Below are positions 36,829 through 46,525 of a stretch of 64,000 nucleotides of DNA, piece by piece. Each line of letters starts with the position of its first letter. The first letter of the stretch is position 1. The position numbers were made by a program, and so were the translations under genes. The notes below the pieces were generated by a model. It made no database searches. It worked only from the letters and a program-made list of their open reading frames with translations, and was not told the origin of the DNA. The DNA is from Cyanobium sp. Cruz-8D1 (GTDB taxonomy: Bacteria; Cyanobacteriota; Cyanobacteriia; PCC-6307; Cyanobiaceae), in contig NZ_JAGQCD010000020.1 in NCBI RefSeq assembly GCF_024345975.1, positions 1 to 64,000 on the forward strand, given 5' to 3'.

Positions 36829-36901
36829 GCGGGCGTCGCCAAGTGGTTAAGGCAGTGGCTTGTGGCGCCACCATTCGGGGGTTCAAGTCCCCTCGCTCGC
36901 C
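36829..36901 (+). tRNA. tRNA-His (anticodon GTG)
   Basis: Acceptor GCGGGCG pairs with CGCTCGC. Anticodon stem GTGGC/GCCAC encloses TTGTGGC, giving GTG. The extra 5' G of tRNA-His is encoded at 36828 and would pair with discriminator C at 36901, as in bacterial tRNA-His. The T-arm GGGGG/CCCCT has loop TTCAAGT. Confidence 0.96.
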
Positions 36902-36907
36902 CTTCAG

Positions 36908-36938
36908 GCCCGGCGCTACGGCGTCGGGCTTCTTTCTT
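36908..36938 (+). terminator. Terminator after tRNA-His
   Basis: GCCCGGCGC (36908-36916) pairs with GCGTCGGGC (36921-36929), loop TACG, one G-U pair, followed by the T-rich tail TTCTTTCTT. It overlaps the end of dgcN, which converges from the other side, so it may serve both. Confidence 0.85.
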
Positions 36939-37995
36939 GGCCCAGCAGCAGGTCCAGCAGGGCCTCGCCGCCCTGCCGCACCGGATCGACGCAGGGCAGC
37001 CCCGTGTCCGCTGCCGTGGCCCTCAGCGCCGCCGCCGCCGCCGGCCCGTCCAGGAGGGCAGTGTTGAGGGCGATGGCGGCCACCCGGGGGGGCGGACCGG
37101 AGCCCGCCGGCCGGGCCAGGGCCGCCAGGGCCTCGACGGCGGCGATCAGCTGGGCCAGGGGGGGGAGGGGGAACGCCTCCAACCGCTGAATCGTGCGTTG
37201 CCCGGCCCGGTGCACCAGCAGCAGATCGGTGGGTTGGCTGCCGCGGATCAACGGCAAGGTGGCACTGGAGCCTGGGTGGCAGAGGGAGCCCTGCCCTTCG
37301 ATCAGCACCAGGGTGTCCGGGCCGGCGCCGGCACCGGCAGCCAGCACCGCCGCTTCCACGGCGCCGGCCGCGTAGTCGATGCGGACGGCGTCGAGGGCCA
37401 CCCCGCCGCCACTGATCAGGATGCCGGCCTGGCCGGTGCCGACAAAGCGGGCCTCGCGGCCGCGGCGTCGGGCGGCGGCCTGCAGCTCCAGACAGGCGCT
37501 CATCTTGCCCACCGACATGTCCGTCCCCACCACCAGCAAGCGGCGGCCCGGCAGCCCGGCGGCCCGGCCGGAAGCCACCGTGAGGTCGGGGGGCTCCCGG
37601 CGCAGATCCCAGATCCACCGTCCCGGCTGCACCAGGGCCGCCAGGGCCGGATCGTCGCCCAGGCGGCTGTGCAGACCACTCGCCAGCGACAGCCCCGCTG
37701 CCAGGGCGGCCGCCACATCGGCGCCTATCCCCTCCGGCAGGCGGCCGCCGGAGGGGGCGAGCCCCACCACCGCCACCTGCGGGCCGTAGGGGAGGGCCTC
37801 CGCCAGGGAGCCCACCACCGGCACGGCCCGCTCGATTCCCGTGATCTGCCGCAGATCAGCGCCGGGGTGGGCCGGATCCACCACCGCCACGATCGGACCC
37901 TGGCGGTAGCGGAGCATGGCCAGGCCCGTCTTGCCACTGAGGTTGTCGAGGCCCCCGTGCTGCAGCAGCACGATCGGGACATCAGCCCCGAGCAC
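36916..37995 (-). CDS. dgcN: DUF1611 P-loop protein, DgcN-like (D-glutamate N-acetyltransferase family)
   Basis: The 359-residue product has a DUF1611 layout: an N-terminal Rossmann-like part (VPIVLLQHGGLDNLSGKTGLAMLRYR), then a P-loop-like domain LLVVGTDMSVGKMSACLELQ with ARFVGTGQAGILISGGG and VLIEGQGSLCHPG. This family includes DgcN, which works with DgcA in D-glutamate metabolism. The next gene upstream is the DgcA-like epimerase, overlapping by 14 bases, which is the known pairing. It probably acts in the cytosol on D-Glu from wall turnover (inference). Confidence 0.82.
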   Translation of the reverse strand: MLGADVPIVLLQHGGLDNLSGKTGLAMLRYRQGPIVAVVDPAHPGADLRQITGIERAVPVVGSLAEALPYGPQVAVVGLAPSGGRLPEGIGADVAAALAAGLSLASGLHSRLGDDPALAALVQPGRWIWDLRREPPDLTVASGRAAGLPGRRLLVVGTDMSVGKMSACLELQAAARRRGREARFVGTGQAGILISGGGVALDAVRIDYAAGAVEAAVLAAGAGAGPDTLVLIEGQGSLCHPGSSATLPLIRGSQPTDLLLVHRAGQRTIQRLEAFPLPPLAQLIAAVEALAALARPAGSGPPPRVAAIALNTALLDGPAAAAALRATAADTGLPCVDPVRQGGEALLDLLLGQERSPTP

Positions 37996-39061
37996 GGATC
38001 ACCCCCAGTCCCGGGGACGGGGCGGGCCGCAGCCGATCGCCCTCGAGGACGGGCCCGGTGAAGGGGTCGTCGACCAGATTCAGGTGACTGTCGAGGTCCG
38101 GCCAGCGCACCAGCGGCAGCAGCTGGGCGGCGGCGCCGTTGAGCAGGGCGCTGTCGGAATAGCAGCCGAGCATCACGCCCAGCCCCAGGCGTTGCGCCGC
38201 CCTGGCCATCAGCAGGGCCTCCGCCAGCCCGCCGCTCTTGAGCAGCTTGATGTTCACCCCATCGACATAGGGGGCGAGCCGCACCAGGTCGGCCAGGTTC
38301 CAGCAGCTCTCATCGGCCACCAGAGCAATGGGGCAGTGGAATTCCAGTGCGGCGAAGGCGGCGCCGTCGGCTTCCGGATCCTCCAGGGGGGCCAGGGGCT
38401 GCTCCACCAGCACCACGCCCTGGGCGTCCAGCCAGCCCAGCATCGGCAGGGCCTGCTCCAGGCTCCAGCCGCCGTTGGCATCCACCTGCAGCTCACAGGC
38501 CACCCCATGGCTCTGCTGGCGCCGCTCCAGCGCCTGCGCCACCGCCCGCACCAGCGCCCGGTCGTGGTCGAGACCCTCCGGGCTGCCCAGCTTGAGCTTG
38601 ATGCGGCTGGCGGGCAGCTGGCCCCACCAGCGCTCCAGCCGCGCCAGCACCGCCGCCTCACTGCCCAGGCCGAGGGTGACGCTGGTGGGGCGGATGGCGC
38701 CGTCGTCGAGGCCCCAGAGCCGCCACAGCGGCTGCCCCAGGCGCCGCCCCCACCAATCGTGCAGGGCCAGATCGACGGCGCAGCGGGCCGGGGGCGACAG
38801 CGTCTGCAGCAGGGGCTCGAGGGCCTGGAGCGGTTCCGGCTCACGGGCTTCGAGAGCCGGCAAAAAGGCCTCCAGTTCGGCCTCCAGGGCTTCGGTGCTG
38901 TAGGCCCTGGGGCCGGTGTCGAAGCCACCGGTTTCGCCGAGGCCGGTGCAGCCGTCATGCTCCAGCTCCAGCAACAGATGCTGCACGGCGCCGGTGGTGC
39001 CGCGGCTGATGGCCAGGGGCACCGCCTTGGTGAGGGGAAAGCGGCTCAGGCGGCAGCGCAT
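37982..39061 (-). CDS. dgcA: Dipeptide/D-Glu epimerase of the enolase superfamily (DgcA-like)
   Basis: The 359-residue muconate-lactonizing subgroup enzyme. Catalytic features: KLKLG (Lys-x-Lys, about residue 181), metal ligands in LQVDANGGWSLEQA (Asp), VVLVEQPLAP (Glu) and ALVADESCWNL (Asp), and a second base Lys in GVNIKLLKSGG. The N-terminal capping domain starts MRCRLSRFPLTKAVPLAISRG. It would interconvert epimers of L-Ala-D/L-Glu type dipeptides or a related acid. Its pairing with dgcN supports peptidoglycan amino-acid recycling. It is divergent from miaB. Confidence 0.88.
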   Translation of the reverse strand: MRCRLSRFPLTKAVPLAISRGTTGAVQHLLLELEHDGCTGLGETGGFDTGPRAYSTEALEAELEAFLPALEAREPEPLQALEPLLQTLSPPARCAVDLALHDWWGRRLGQPLWRLWGLDDGAIRPTSVTLGLGSEAAVLARLERWWGQLPASRIKLKLGSPEGLDHDRALVRAVAQALERRQQSHGVACELQVDANGGWSLEQALPMLGWLDAQGVVLVEQPLAPLEDPEADGAAFAALEFHCPIALVADESCWNLADLVRLAPYVDGVNIKLLKSGGLAEALLMARAAQRLGLGVMLGCYSDSALLNGAAAQLLPLVRWPDLDSHLNLVDDPFTGPVLEGDRLRPAPSPGLGVIRARG

Positions 39062-39140
39062 TCCAGAAAACAGCCGGGGCGTTCACGCTGCCACAACCGC
39101 CCGGTTGGCGGCGACGGGGCGATAGCGGAAACTGGATCCC

Positions 39141-40550
39141 ATGACAGCCACCGTTTCCGGCCCGCCGGCCGACCAGGCGCCCTCGGCACGGCGCGGCAGC
39201 TACTGGATCACCACGTTCGGCTGCCAGATGAACAAGGCCGATTCCGAGCGCATGGCCGGAATCCTCGAAGCCATGGGATACACCCCGGGCGTCGACGAAC
39301 ACACGGCCGATCTGGTGCTTTACAACACCTGCACGATCCGGGACAACGCCGAGCAGAAGGTCTACAGCTACCTGGGGCGGCAGGCCCAGCGCAAACGGAC
39401 CAACCCCGGTCTCACTTTGGTGGTGGCCGGCTGCGTGGCCCAGCAGGAGGGGGAATCCCTGCTTCGCCGGGTGCCGGAACTGGATCTGGTCATGGGTCCC
39501 CAGCACGCCAACCGGCTCGAGACCCTGCTCACCCGGGTGGAGAGCGGCCAGCAGGTGGTGGCCACCGACGAGCACCACATCCTCGAGGACATCACGGCGG
39601 CCCGGCGGGACAGCGCCGTCTGCGCCTGGGTGAACGTCATCTACGGCTGCAACGAGCACTGCACCTACTGCGTGGTGCCGGCGGTGCGGGGCCGGGAGCA
39701 ATCCCGCCTGCCCGAGGCCATCCGCCAGGAAATGGAGGGGCTGGCGGCCCGGGGCTTCCGGGAGGTGACCCTGCTGGGCCAGAACATCGACGCCTACGGC
39801 CGCGACCTGCCTGGCATCACCGCCGAGGGCCGGCGGGCCCACACCCTCACCGATCTGCTGCGGGCGGTGCATGACGTGCGGGGCCTGGAGAGGATCCGCT
39901 TCGCCACCAGCCACCCGCGCTACTTCACCGACCGGCTGATCGACGCCTGCGCCGACCTGCCCAAGCTGTGCGAGCACTTCCACATCCCTTTCCAGAGCGG
40001 CGACGACGCCGTGCTGCGGGCCATGGCGCGCGGCTACACCGTGGAGCGCTACCGGCGCATCATCGACCGCATCCGCCAGCGCCTCCCCGATGCGGCCATC
40101 AGCGCCGACGTGATCGTGGCCTTCCCCGGCGAAACCGACGCCCAGTACCGCCGCACCCTCGACCTGATCGAGACGATCGGCTTCGACCAGGTCAACACGG
40201 CCGCCTATTCGCCGCGACCGGGCACCCCGGCGGCCGACTGGCCCGACCAGCTGCCGGAAGCGGTGAAGGTGGAACGGCTGCAGGAGCTGAACGCCCTGGT
40301 GGAGAGAGTCGCCGCGGAGCGCAGCGCCCGCTACCTGGGCCGCCGCGAGCAGGTGCTGGCCGAGGGGGTCAACCCCCGGGATCCGGATCAGCTGATGGGC
40401 CGCACCCGCACCAACCGCCTCACCTTCTTCGCCGCCGACCCCGGCGATGGCCGGCCCCATGTGCCGGGGGATCTGGTTGACGTGCTGATCGAGACGGTGC
40501 GGCCGTTCAGCCTCAGCGGCCGGCCCCTGGGCCGGCCGCCGGTTCACTGA
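39141..40550 (+). CDS. miaB: tRNA-2-methylthio-N6-dimethylallyladenosine synthase
   Basis: The 469-residue radical-SAM methylthiotransferase modifies A37 of tRNAs reading U-starting codons. The N-terminal UPF0004 domain has [13 protein letters not shown] and [13 protein letters not shown] (cluster Cys), plus GCVAQQEG. The radical-SAM cluster is [25 protein letters not shown]-like residues follow at the end. It acts in the cytosol. Plus-strand neighbour ddl starts 26 bases later, so they may share a transcript. Confidence 0.96.
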   Translation: MTATVSGPPADQAPSARRGSYWITTFGCQMNKADSERMAGILEAMGYTPGVDEHTADLVLYNTCTIRDNAEQKVYSYLGRQAQRKRTNPGLTLVVAGCVAQQEGESLLRRVPELDLVMGPQHANRLETLLTRVESGQQVVATDEHHILEDITAARRDSAVCAWVNVIYGCNEHCTYCVVPAVRGREQSRLPEAIRQEMEGLAARGFREVTLLGQNIDAYGRDLPGITAEGRRAHTLTDLLRAVHDVRGLERIRFATSHPRYFTDRLIDACADLPKLCEHFHIPFQSGDDAVLRAMARGYTVERYRRIIDRIRQRLPDAAISADVIVAFPGETDAQYRRTLDLIETIGFDQVNTAAYSPRPGTPAADWPDQLPEAVKVERLQELNALVERVAAERSARYLGRREQVLAEGVNPRDPDQLMGRTRTNRLTFFAADPGDGRPHVPGDLVDVLIETVRPFSLSGRPLGRPPVH

Positions 40551-40576
40551 TACGTTTGGCCCTCTTTCCTGTGCCG

Positions 40577-41695
40577 ATGGCCCCCCACCCCACCCGCGTC
40601 GGCCTGGTGTTCGGGGGAGCCTCCGGCGAACACGCTGTCTCGATTCGCTCGGCCCAGACCGTGCTGCGGGCACTGCGCAGCGGCGCCAATGCCGAGCGCT
40701 ATCGGGTCCGTTGCTTCTACATCGATCGCCGTGGCGGCTGGTGGCCGGAGACCGTGGCGACGGCAGTCCTGGAGCGGGGCCTGCCCGCCGAACCCGCCGA
40801 TCTGCCGGGCCAGCCGGAGGCGGGTGGCTTCCGGGGCTTTCCGGAGGGGGCCCTGGAGATGGAGGTGTGGTTTCCGGTGCTGCATGGCCCCAACGGGGAG
40901 GACGGCACGGTCCAGGGGCTGTTCACCCTGATGGGGGTGCCCTTCGTGGGCTCCGGCGTGCTGGGGTCGGCCCTGGGAATGGACAAGCAGGCCATGAAGG
41001 CCGCCTTCGCCGCCGCCGGCCTGCCCCAGGTGCCCTACGCCTGTATCGAGGCGTCTGAGCTGGCCGCCTCCAGCCCCGGCGCCCGGGAGGCCCTGCTGGA
41101 GCGGCTGGAGGGCCAGCTCGGCTATCCCTGCTTCGTCAAGCCGGCCAACATGGGCTCCTCGGTGGGCATCAGCAAGGCCGGCGACCGTGCCGCCCTGCTC
41201 ATGGGCCTGGAGCTGGCCGCGGGCCTCGACCGTCGTCTGGTGGTGGAGCAGGGCGTCAAGGCCCGGGAACTGGAATGCGCCGTGCTGCAGTGCAGCGATG
41301 GCCAGGGGGACGGGCTGAGGGCCTCGGTGCTGGGCGAAATCCGCTTCGATGCCGACTGGTACGACTACGAGACCAAGTACAGCGAGGGCCTCAGCCACAC
41401 CGTGATCCCCGCCGTGGTGAGCGAGGTCGTGAGCGAACGGGCCCGGGCGATGGCCCTCGACGCCTGCCGGGCGGTGGCGGCCGGAGGGCTGGCCCGGGTT
41501 GATTTCTTCTACGACGAGGGCACGGGCAGCCTCTGGTTGAACGAGATCAACACCCTGCCGGGCTTCACGAGCCAGAGCATGTACCCCATGCTGTGGGAGG
41601 CCAGTGGATGTCCACTCCCCGACCTGGTGCACCAATTGGTGCTGGCCGCGGGAAGATCGGTGCATGGGATGAACGTGGAGGGAACGGCGGCATGA
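40577..41695 (+). CDS. ddl: D-alanine-D-alanine ligase
   Basis: The 372-residue ATP-grasp ligase makes the D-Ala-D-Ala for the stem peptide. [23 protein letters not shown] is the N-terminal signature, [17 protein letters not shown] binds ATP, and [19 protein letters not shown] holds the metal ligands. ATG 40577 ([14 protein letters not shown]) was chosen over an in-frame start at 40556. The stop overlaps the next gene by 4 bases; the ddl-(membrane protein)-ftsQ-ftsZ run is a wall/division cluster. Confidence 0.95.
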   Translation: MAPHPTRVGLVFGGASGEHAVSIRSAQTVLRALRSGANAERYRVRCFYIDRRGGWWPETVATAVLERGLPAEPADLPGQPEAGGFRGFPEGALEMEVWFPVLHGPNGEDGTVQGLFTLMGVPFVGSGVLGSALGMDKQAMKAAFAAAGLPQVPYACIEASELAASSPGAREALLERLEGQLGYPCFVKPANMGSSVGISKAGDRAALLMGLELAAGLDRRLVVEQGVKARELECAVLQCSDGQGDGLRASVLGEIRFDADWYDYETKYSEGLSHTVIPAVVSEVVSERARAMALDACRAVAAGGLARVDFFYDEGTGSLWLNEINTLPGFTSQSMYPMLWEASGCPLPDLVHQLVLAAGRSVHGMNVEGTAA

Positions 41696-42102
41696 TCCAT
41701 GGCCTGCTGTGGCTGCCCCTGCTGGCGGCCTTCGTGCTCCTGGTGGCCCTCGGCTGGATAGAGCGGCGGCGGCAGCAGCTGTTCCGCGACTGGGCCAGTG
41801 GCGCCGAACTGGCCAAGCTGGATGGCTGTGGAGCCGCCCGGCTGCTGGACGGGGAACTGAGCTGGAGCCGGTTTGTGGCCGGCAGCTTCCAACCGATGGG
41901 CTGCTTCAGCATCAAACGCCTGGAAATGGTCGAGCTGCTCTCGCTCAGCTCCGGGGAGGCCCCCCTGACCGAGGAGAGCGAAGGGGCCTGCCGGCTGCGG
42001 CTGGTGGGGGGTGGTCAGCAGGAGGAACTGCCCTTCGCCGACGCCCGTCGGGCCCGCAGCTGGATGGGCGAACTCATGGCCCGCTCCCGCTGCGAGCTGT
42101 GA
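41692..42102 (+). CDS. Small membrane-anchored protein between ddl and ftsQ
   Basis: ATG 41692 gives 136 residues: one N-terminal membrane helix ([29 protein letters not shown]), then a cytosolic alpha/beta part ([36 protein letters not shown]). No known family recognised; the place between ddl and ftsQ in picocyanobacteria suggests a link with septum or envelope (inference). It overlaps ddl (ATGA) and ftsQ (GTGA) by 4 bases each, so all three are coupled. Confidence 0.7.
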   Translation: MIHGLLWLPLLAAFVLLVALGWIERRRQQLFRDWASGAELAKLDGCGAARLLDGELSWSRFVAGSFQPMGCFSIKRLEMVELLSLSSGEAPLTEESEGACRLRLVGGGQQEELPFADARRARSWMGELMARSRCEL

Positions 42103-42965
42103 AGCAGGCCCCCTCTTCGCCGGGAGCGCCCCTGCCGGCGGGAGTGCTGCGCCGCAAGGAACTGCGCCGTCAGCGCCGCAGCGAGAGGCTGCGCCTGCTC
42201 TGGCGCATCCTGGTCTTCAGTGCCCTCTCCGCCGGCCTGGGCTACGTGCTGCTGCGGCAGGGCTGGACCCTGGGGGAGCCGGCCCAGGTGGAGGTCATCG
42301 GCAGCGCCGTGGTCAGTCGCGACCAGGTGATCACAGCCGCCGGACTGCGCTTCCCCCAGCCCCTGATGGCCCTGCAGCCCCGCCAGGTGGCCAGCAACCT
42401 GATGGGGGCCCTGCCGGTGGAGCAGGTGAAGGTGAGCCGGCTGATGCTGCCGCCGCGACTTCGGGTGGAGCTGAAGGACAGGGAGGCGGTGGCCCGAGCT
42501 GAGCGCCGCACCGACCGCGGACCGGACATGGGCTTCGTGGATCGGCTGGGCAACTGGATCAGCATCCGCCAACACATGGGAGTGCTCCGCCAGGGCGACC
42601 TGTCCCTGCTGGTCGTCGGCTGGAACGCCCGCCACCGGGCCGTGCTGGCCAGGGTGCTGAAGGAGCGGGAGGCGCTGGGTCCCGGGCTTCGCGAAATCCG
42701 CTTCGAACCGGACGGCAGCCTCTGGCTCACGATCACCCAGCTGGGCCGGGTGCGGCTGGGCCCCCCCGACGCCCGCCTGCCCCGGCGGCTGGAGGTGGTC
42801 GCCCACCTCAGCCGCATCCTGCCGACCAGTATGAAAGGAAGCCCGCCGCTGCTGATCGATTTGAGCGATCCCGAACAGCCCGAGCTCAGCATGGGCAGCA
42901 AGGGCAGAACCGCCGCACCGGCCCGACTTCTGAAGCCCCGGCTCTCTCCAGCCGGCGCCCAGTGA
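42099..42965 (+). CDS. ftsQ: Cell division protein FtsQ (POTRA)
   Basis: GTG 42099 gives 288 residues: a basic N-terminal tail (LRRKELRRQRRSERLRLLWR), one membrane helix (ILVFSALSAGLGYVLL), then a POTRA domain (QVEVIGSAVVSRDQVITAAGLRFPQPLMALQPRQVASNLM) and the FtsQ domain with MGFVDRLGNWISIRQH. It links the septal complex across the plasma membrane. It overlaps the preceding gene by 4 bases. A longer frame to 41709 would shadow the upstream gene and is rejected. Confidence 0.9.
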   Translation: MKQAPSSPGAPLPAGVLRRKELRRQRRSERLRLLWRILVFSALSAGLGYVLLRQGWTLGEPAQVEVIGSAVVSRDQVITAAGLRFPQPLMALQPRQVASNLMGALPVEQVKVSRLMLPPRLRVELKDREAVARAERRTDRGPDMGFVDRLGNWISIRQHMGVLRQGDLSLLVVGWNARHRAVLARVLKEREALGPGLREIRFEPDGSLWLTITQLGRVRLGPPDARLPRRLEVVAHLSRILPTSMKGSPPLLIDLSDPEQPELSMGSKGRTAAPARLLKPRLSPAGAQ

Positions 42966-43178
42966 GGGATCTCAGCCCTCGCCAGGCAGCCATCCACCCA
43001 GCCAGACAATCCTCACAGGCCGTTGCGCCCTGAGCCGATTCCGTCCAATGTGATTTATCGGCAACTCTGGCTGAGCTGGCCACCGACATAATGCAGCCGC
43101 AGATCAACGGCCACGTCTCCCCTCCCGCGATGTCGCGCGATCAGGACCGCCTTCACCATGTCGATCTTTCGTCCCCGC

Positions 43179-43183
43179 AGGAG
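43179..43183 (+). promoter_or_regulatory. Ribosome-binding site deciding the ftsZ start
   Basis: AGGAG at 43179-43183 lies 9 bases before ATG 43193. Upstream in-frame ATGs at 43091 and 43130 have no such site, so 43193 is preferred. Confidence 0.75.
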
Positions 43184-43192
43184 CCCCACGCG

Positions 43193-44284
43193 ATGAGCCA
43201 GACCTCGCCCAGCAGCAATGGGATCGTCCCGAGCCAATCGGCCCGGATCGAGGTGATCGGCGTGGGGGGAGGCGGCAGCAACGCGGTCAACCGGATGATC
43301 GCCACCGACCTCAAAGGAGTGGGCTATCGGGTGCTCAACACCGACGCCCAGGCCCTGCTGCAGTCGGCGGCTGGCCAGCGCATCCAGCTGGGCCAGAAGC
43401 TCACCCGGGGCCTGGGGGCCGGCGGCAACCCGGTGATCGGCCAGAAGGCGGCGGAGGAATCCAGGGCCGATCTGCAGCAATCGCTCGAGGGCGCCGATCT
43501 CGTCTTCATCGCCGCCGGCATGGGCGGTGGCACCGGCACCGGTGCGGCGCCGATCGTGGCGGAGGTGGCCAAGGAATGTGGCGCCCTCACCGTGGGCATC
43601 GTCACCAAACCGTTCGGCTTCGAGGGCCGCAAACGGCTGCGTCAGGCGGAGGAGGGCATCGCCCGCCTGGCCGAGCATGTCGACACCCTGATCATCATTC
43701 CCAACGATCGCCTGCGGGACGCCATCGCCGGGGCGCCGCTCCAGGAGGCCTTCCGGGCCGCCGACGACGTCCTGCGCATGGGCGTGAAGGGCATCACCGA
43801 CATCATCACCAGGCCGGGTCTGGTGAACGTCGACTTCGCCGACATCCGTTCGGTGATGGCCGATGCCGGCACCGCCCTGCTGGGCATCGGCGTGGGCTCC
43901 GGCCGTTCACGGGCCATCGAGGCGGCCCAGGCCGCCATGAGCAGCCCCCTGCTGGAGTCGGCCCGCATCGACGGCGCCAACGGCTGCGTCATCAACATCA
44001 GCGGCGGCAAGGACATGACCCTGGAGGACATGACCACCGCTTCTGAGGTCATCTACGACGTGGTGGACCCGGACGCCAACATCATCGTGGGGGCCGTGGT
44101 GGACGAATCCCTCGAGGGCGAGATCCACGTCACCGTGATCGCCACCGGCTTCCAGAGCGGCGGCCACTACCGGCCGGAGCGCACGAGCACCGCGAGCTTC
44201 GCCGACAACCTCACCCACACCCCTGAGGAGCGCGGAGCCATGATCCCGCCATTTCTGATCAATCGCCAGAACCGGATCGACTGA
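43193..44284 (+). CDS. ftsZ: Cell division GTPase FtsZ
   Basis: The 363-residue tubulin homologue builds the division ring. [20 protein letters not shown] opens the GTP domain, the tubulin signature is [23 protein letters not shown] is the T7 loop, and the C-terminal tail [14 protein letters not shown] is the conserved peptide that binds partners. Start at 43193 is set by the AGGAG site. Plus-strand order ddl, small membrane protein, ftsQ, ftsZ. It is followed by the SRP RNA gene on the other strand. Confidence 0.97.
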   Translation: MSQTSPSSNGIVPSQSARIEVIGVGGGGSNAVNRMIATDLKGVGYRVLNTDAQALLQSAAGQRIQLGQKLTRGLGAGGNPVIGQKAAEESRADLQQSLEGADLVFIAAGMGGGTGTGAAPIVAEVAKECGALTVGIVTKPFGFEGRKRLRQAEEGIARLAEHVDTLIIIPNDRLRDAIAGAPLQEAFRAADDVLRMGVKGITDIITRPGLVNVDFADIRSVMADAGTALLGIGVGSGRSRAIEAAQAAMSSPLLESARIDGANGCVINISGGKDMTLEDMTTASEVIYDVVDPDANIIVGAVVDESLEGEIHVTVIATGFQSGGHYRPERTSTASFADNLTHTPEERGAMIPPFLINRQNRID

Positions 44285-44300
44285 TCGTCCTGTTTCAAGA

Positions 44301-44398
44301 GGGTGACCCGGAGTCCACGCCTGCCCTGAGCATCCCGTGTGGCTGCTCCCTTCCGGTCCTGACCAGATTTGGGCGTCAGAGCCGCGTGGGTCCGAGTC
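44301..44398 (-). ncRNA. ffs: Signal recognition particle RNA (4.5S type)
   Basis: On the minus strand the conserved core GGTCAGGACCGGAAGGGAGCAGCC has the GGAA tetraloop region and the bulged symmetric loop of domain IV. The outer stem pairs GACTCGGA (5' end at 44398) with TCCGGGTC (3' end near 44305). The length, about 98 bases, fits a small bacterial SRP RNA. It would bind Ffh and direct membrane protein targeting. Its 5' end points at the panB start, so promoters of ffs and panB overlap. Confidence 0.93.
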
Positions 44399-44436
44399 GA
44401 GTTGATGCTAGCAATGCCCCCTCCGCCCACCGTGCC

Positions 44437-45288
44437 GTGCCCCTGCGACCCCCTGATCTGACACGGCGCAAGCAGGCGGGTCTGCCGATCACCGTGCTGA
44501 CCGCCTGGGACGCGCTCTCCGCCGCCGTGGTGGCCGGCGCCGGGGTGGAGGCGGTCCTGGTGGGCGACTCCCTGGCGATGGTGGTGCTCGGCCACGCCAC
44601 CACCCTGCCGGTCACCCTCGAGGAGATGCTGCACCACTGCCGCGCCGTTGGCCGGGGGCTGGCGGCGGCAGCGGTGCCCCATCCGCCGCTGCTGATCTGC
44701 GATCTCCCCTTTCTGAGCTACCAGTGCGGCGCCGATGCGGCGATGGCCGCCGCGGGACGGGTGCTGAAGGAAACGCCGGCGGTGGCGGTGAAGCTGGAAG
44801 GGGCCGAGCCCGAGACGCTCACCGTGATCGACCGGATGGTGCGCAGTGGGATTCCGGTGATGGGCCACCTGGGGCTGACCCCCCAGTCGGTGCATCTGCT
44901 GGGCTACCGGCGCCAGGCCGGCGATCCGGTCAGCCAGGAACGGCTGCGGAGGCGGGCCCTGGCCCTGCAGGAGGCCGGCTGTTTCGCCCTGGTGCTCGAG
45001 CATGTTCCGGCGGAGCTGGCCGGTGAGCTGAGCGCCGCCCTGGTGATTCCAGTGATCGGCATCGGCGCCGGAGAGGGCTGCGACGGCCAGGTGCGGGTGA
45101 CCGCCGATCTGCTGGGGCTCACCAGTCGCCAACCCCCCTTCAGCCCCCCCCTGATCGAGGGCCGGGCCCTGGCGGTGGAGGTCCTCGGCCGCTGGGTCAG
45201 GGAGCAGGGGCCCGCAGCGGTTCCAGGGCCTGCTCCAGCTCAAGGTCCTGCCACCAGGCCAGCATCTCCCGCAGCACCCCATTGCTGA
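44437..45288 (+). CDS. panB: 3-methyl-2-oxobutanoate hydroxymethyltransferase
   Basis: The 283-residue (beta/alpha)8 enzyme makes ketopantoate from ketoisovalerate for CoA synthesis. [36 protein letters not shown] contains the Mg and substrate sites, [20 protein letters not shown] has the Lys/Glu pair, and [17 protein letters not shown] the phosphate-like loop. GTG 44437 ([15 protein letters not shown]) fits family starts; GTG 44386 would lie inside the ffs gene. A Pro/Ala-rich C-terminal tail overlaps the convergent hemW by 92 bases. Confidence 0.93.
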   Translation: MPLRPPDLTRRKQAGLPITVLTAWDALSAAVVAGAGVEAVLVGDSLAMVVLGHATTLPVTLEEMLHHCRAVGRGLAAAAVPHPPLLICDLPFLSYQCGADAAMAAAGRVLKETPAVAVKLEGAEPETLTVIDRMVRSGIPVMGHLGLTPQSVHLLGYRRQAGDPVSQERLRRRALALQEAGCFALVLEHVPAELAGELSAALVIPVIGIGAGEGCDGQVRVTADLLGLTSRQPPFSPPLIEGRALAVEVLGRWVREQGPAAVPGPAPAQGPATRPASPAAPHC

Positions 45289-46432
45289 GGGCCAGCCCCG
45301 CCGGATCCGCCAGGCGCCAACGGGGTCCCTCGATGCAGAGCAGACCGCGTCGCTCATAGGCCGCGAGCCGCTCCCGCAGACCCTCCAGCTGGGGCGCCTC
45401 CAGGCGCTCCTGGCGGGCCAGCTGTTCCATGTTCACCCCCTCCCGGCGGCGCAGGCCCACCATCAACCGTTCCTCGAAGGGCATGCCCGGCTCAGCTTCA
45501 GCCGGCTCGTCCACCTGGGCCGGCGGGGACACGCCTGCCGCCAGGGACTCCGCGTAGCCGGCACGGGTGCGGGGGTGGGCCCGGCGACGACCGCGGGGGG
45601 CAGCGGTGGCGCCCATGCCGAACCCCCACCAGCCGGCTCCGCTCCAGTAGACGCGGTTGTGGCGCGAGGCGTGGCCGGGCAAGGCGTAGTTCGACACCTC
45701 GTAGTGGCCGTAGCCGGCGGCCGTGAGCCGGGCCCAGGTCAGGTCCATCAGATCGGCGGCCAGATCCTCGGGCGGCAGATCCAGCTCCCCCCGCGCCAGG
45801 CGCCGCTCAAAGACCGTGCCCGGCTCGATGCTCAGGTCGTACACCGACAGATGGGGGGGCTCCAGGGCGATGGCCGCGCCGAGCTGGTCGTCCCAGTGGG
45901 CGGCGTCCTGCCGCGGCAGCCCCTGGATCAGATCCAGGCTCCAGCTGGCCAGCTCCCCCCGCCGGCGGGCCCGGCGCAACCAGCCAGCCGCCTCCCGCAG
46001 GTCGGCCCCCCGGTGGCGGCGGCCCAGGTCCGCCAGCACGGCGTCGTCAAAGCTCTGGCCCCCCAGGCTGACGCGGTTGATGCCGGCGGCCAGATAGCCC
46101 GCCAGGCGAGCCTCGTCAAAACTGGCCGGATCCAGCTCCAGGCTCAGCTCCGCCCCCGACGCCAGGCCGAAGCGGCTGGCCAGGGCCTCCAGAATCGCCG
46201 CCACCTGGACGCTACTCAGCATCGAAGGAGTGCCACCGCCCAGATACACCGTTGCCAGCGGTGGGCCGCCGGGGGAAGTGGCGATCTCCTGATGCAGCAG
46301 GGCCAGGTAGGCGGCGATCGAGCCGGAGGTGGCCCCATCGGCCCTGTCGCCGAGGGGCACCACCGGGAAATCGCAGTAGAAACAGCGCCGGTGACAAAAG
46401 GGGATGTGGACGTAGGCGGATCGGGGATCCAT
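45197..46432 (-). CDS. hemW: HemW-like radical SAM heme chaperone
   Basis: ATG 46432 gives 411 residues. [19 protein letters not shown] contains the Cx3Cx2C cluster site; [36 protein letters not shown] and [18 protein letters not shown] are HemW/CPO-like signatures. [32 protein letters not shown] is also typical of HemW and gives the extra C-terminal domain. The family used to be called oxygen-independent coproporphyrinogen oxidase, but HemW acts as a heme chaperone. An in-frame start at 46477 adds 15 residues. Confidence 0.92.
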   Translation of the reverse strand: MDPRSAYVHIPFCHRRCFYCDFPVVPLGDRADGATSGSIAAYLALLHQEIATSPGGPPLATVYLGGGTPSMLSSVQVAAILEALASRFGLASGAELSLELDPASFDEARLAGYLAAGINRVSLGGQSFDDAVLADLGRRHRGADLREAAGWLRRARRRGELASWSLDLIQGLPRQDAAHWDDQLGAAIALEPPHLSVYDLSIEPGTVFERRLARGELDLPPEDLAADLMDLTWARLTAAGYGHYEVSNYALPGHASRHNRVYWSGAGWWGFGMGATAAPRGRRRAHPRTRAGYAESLAAGVSPPAQVDEPAEAEPGMPFEERLMVGLRRREGVNMEQLARQERLEAPQLEGLRERLAAYERRGLLCIEGPRWRLADPAGLALSNGVLREMLAWWQDLELEQALEPLRAPAP

Positions 46433-46525
46433 CACGGGCGGTAATCCCAGGGACCCAAACGGCGGAAGATCGGCCAAGCTGCTTTGAAGACCTGCTGGGC
46501 GGCCAAGGCGTCGGGACTTCGAAGC

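Noticed and set aside
37916-39874. A long open frame on the plus strand across dgcA and into miaB
   Set aside because: It changes to shadow sequence of dgcA and miaB; miaB has its own frame with radical-SAM motifs.
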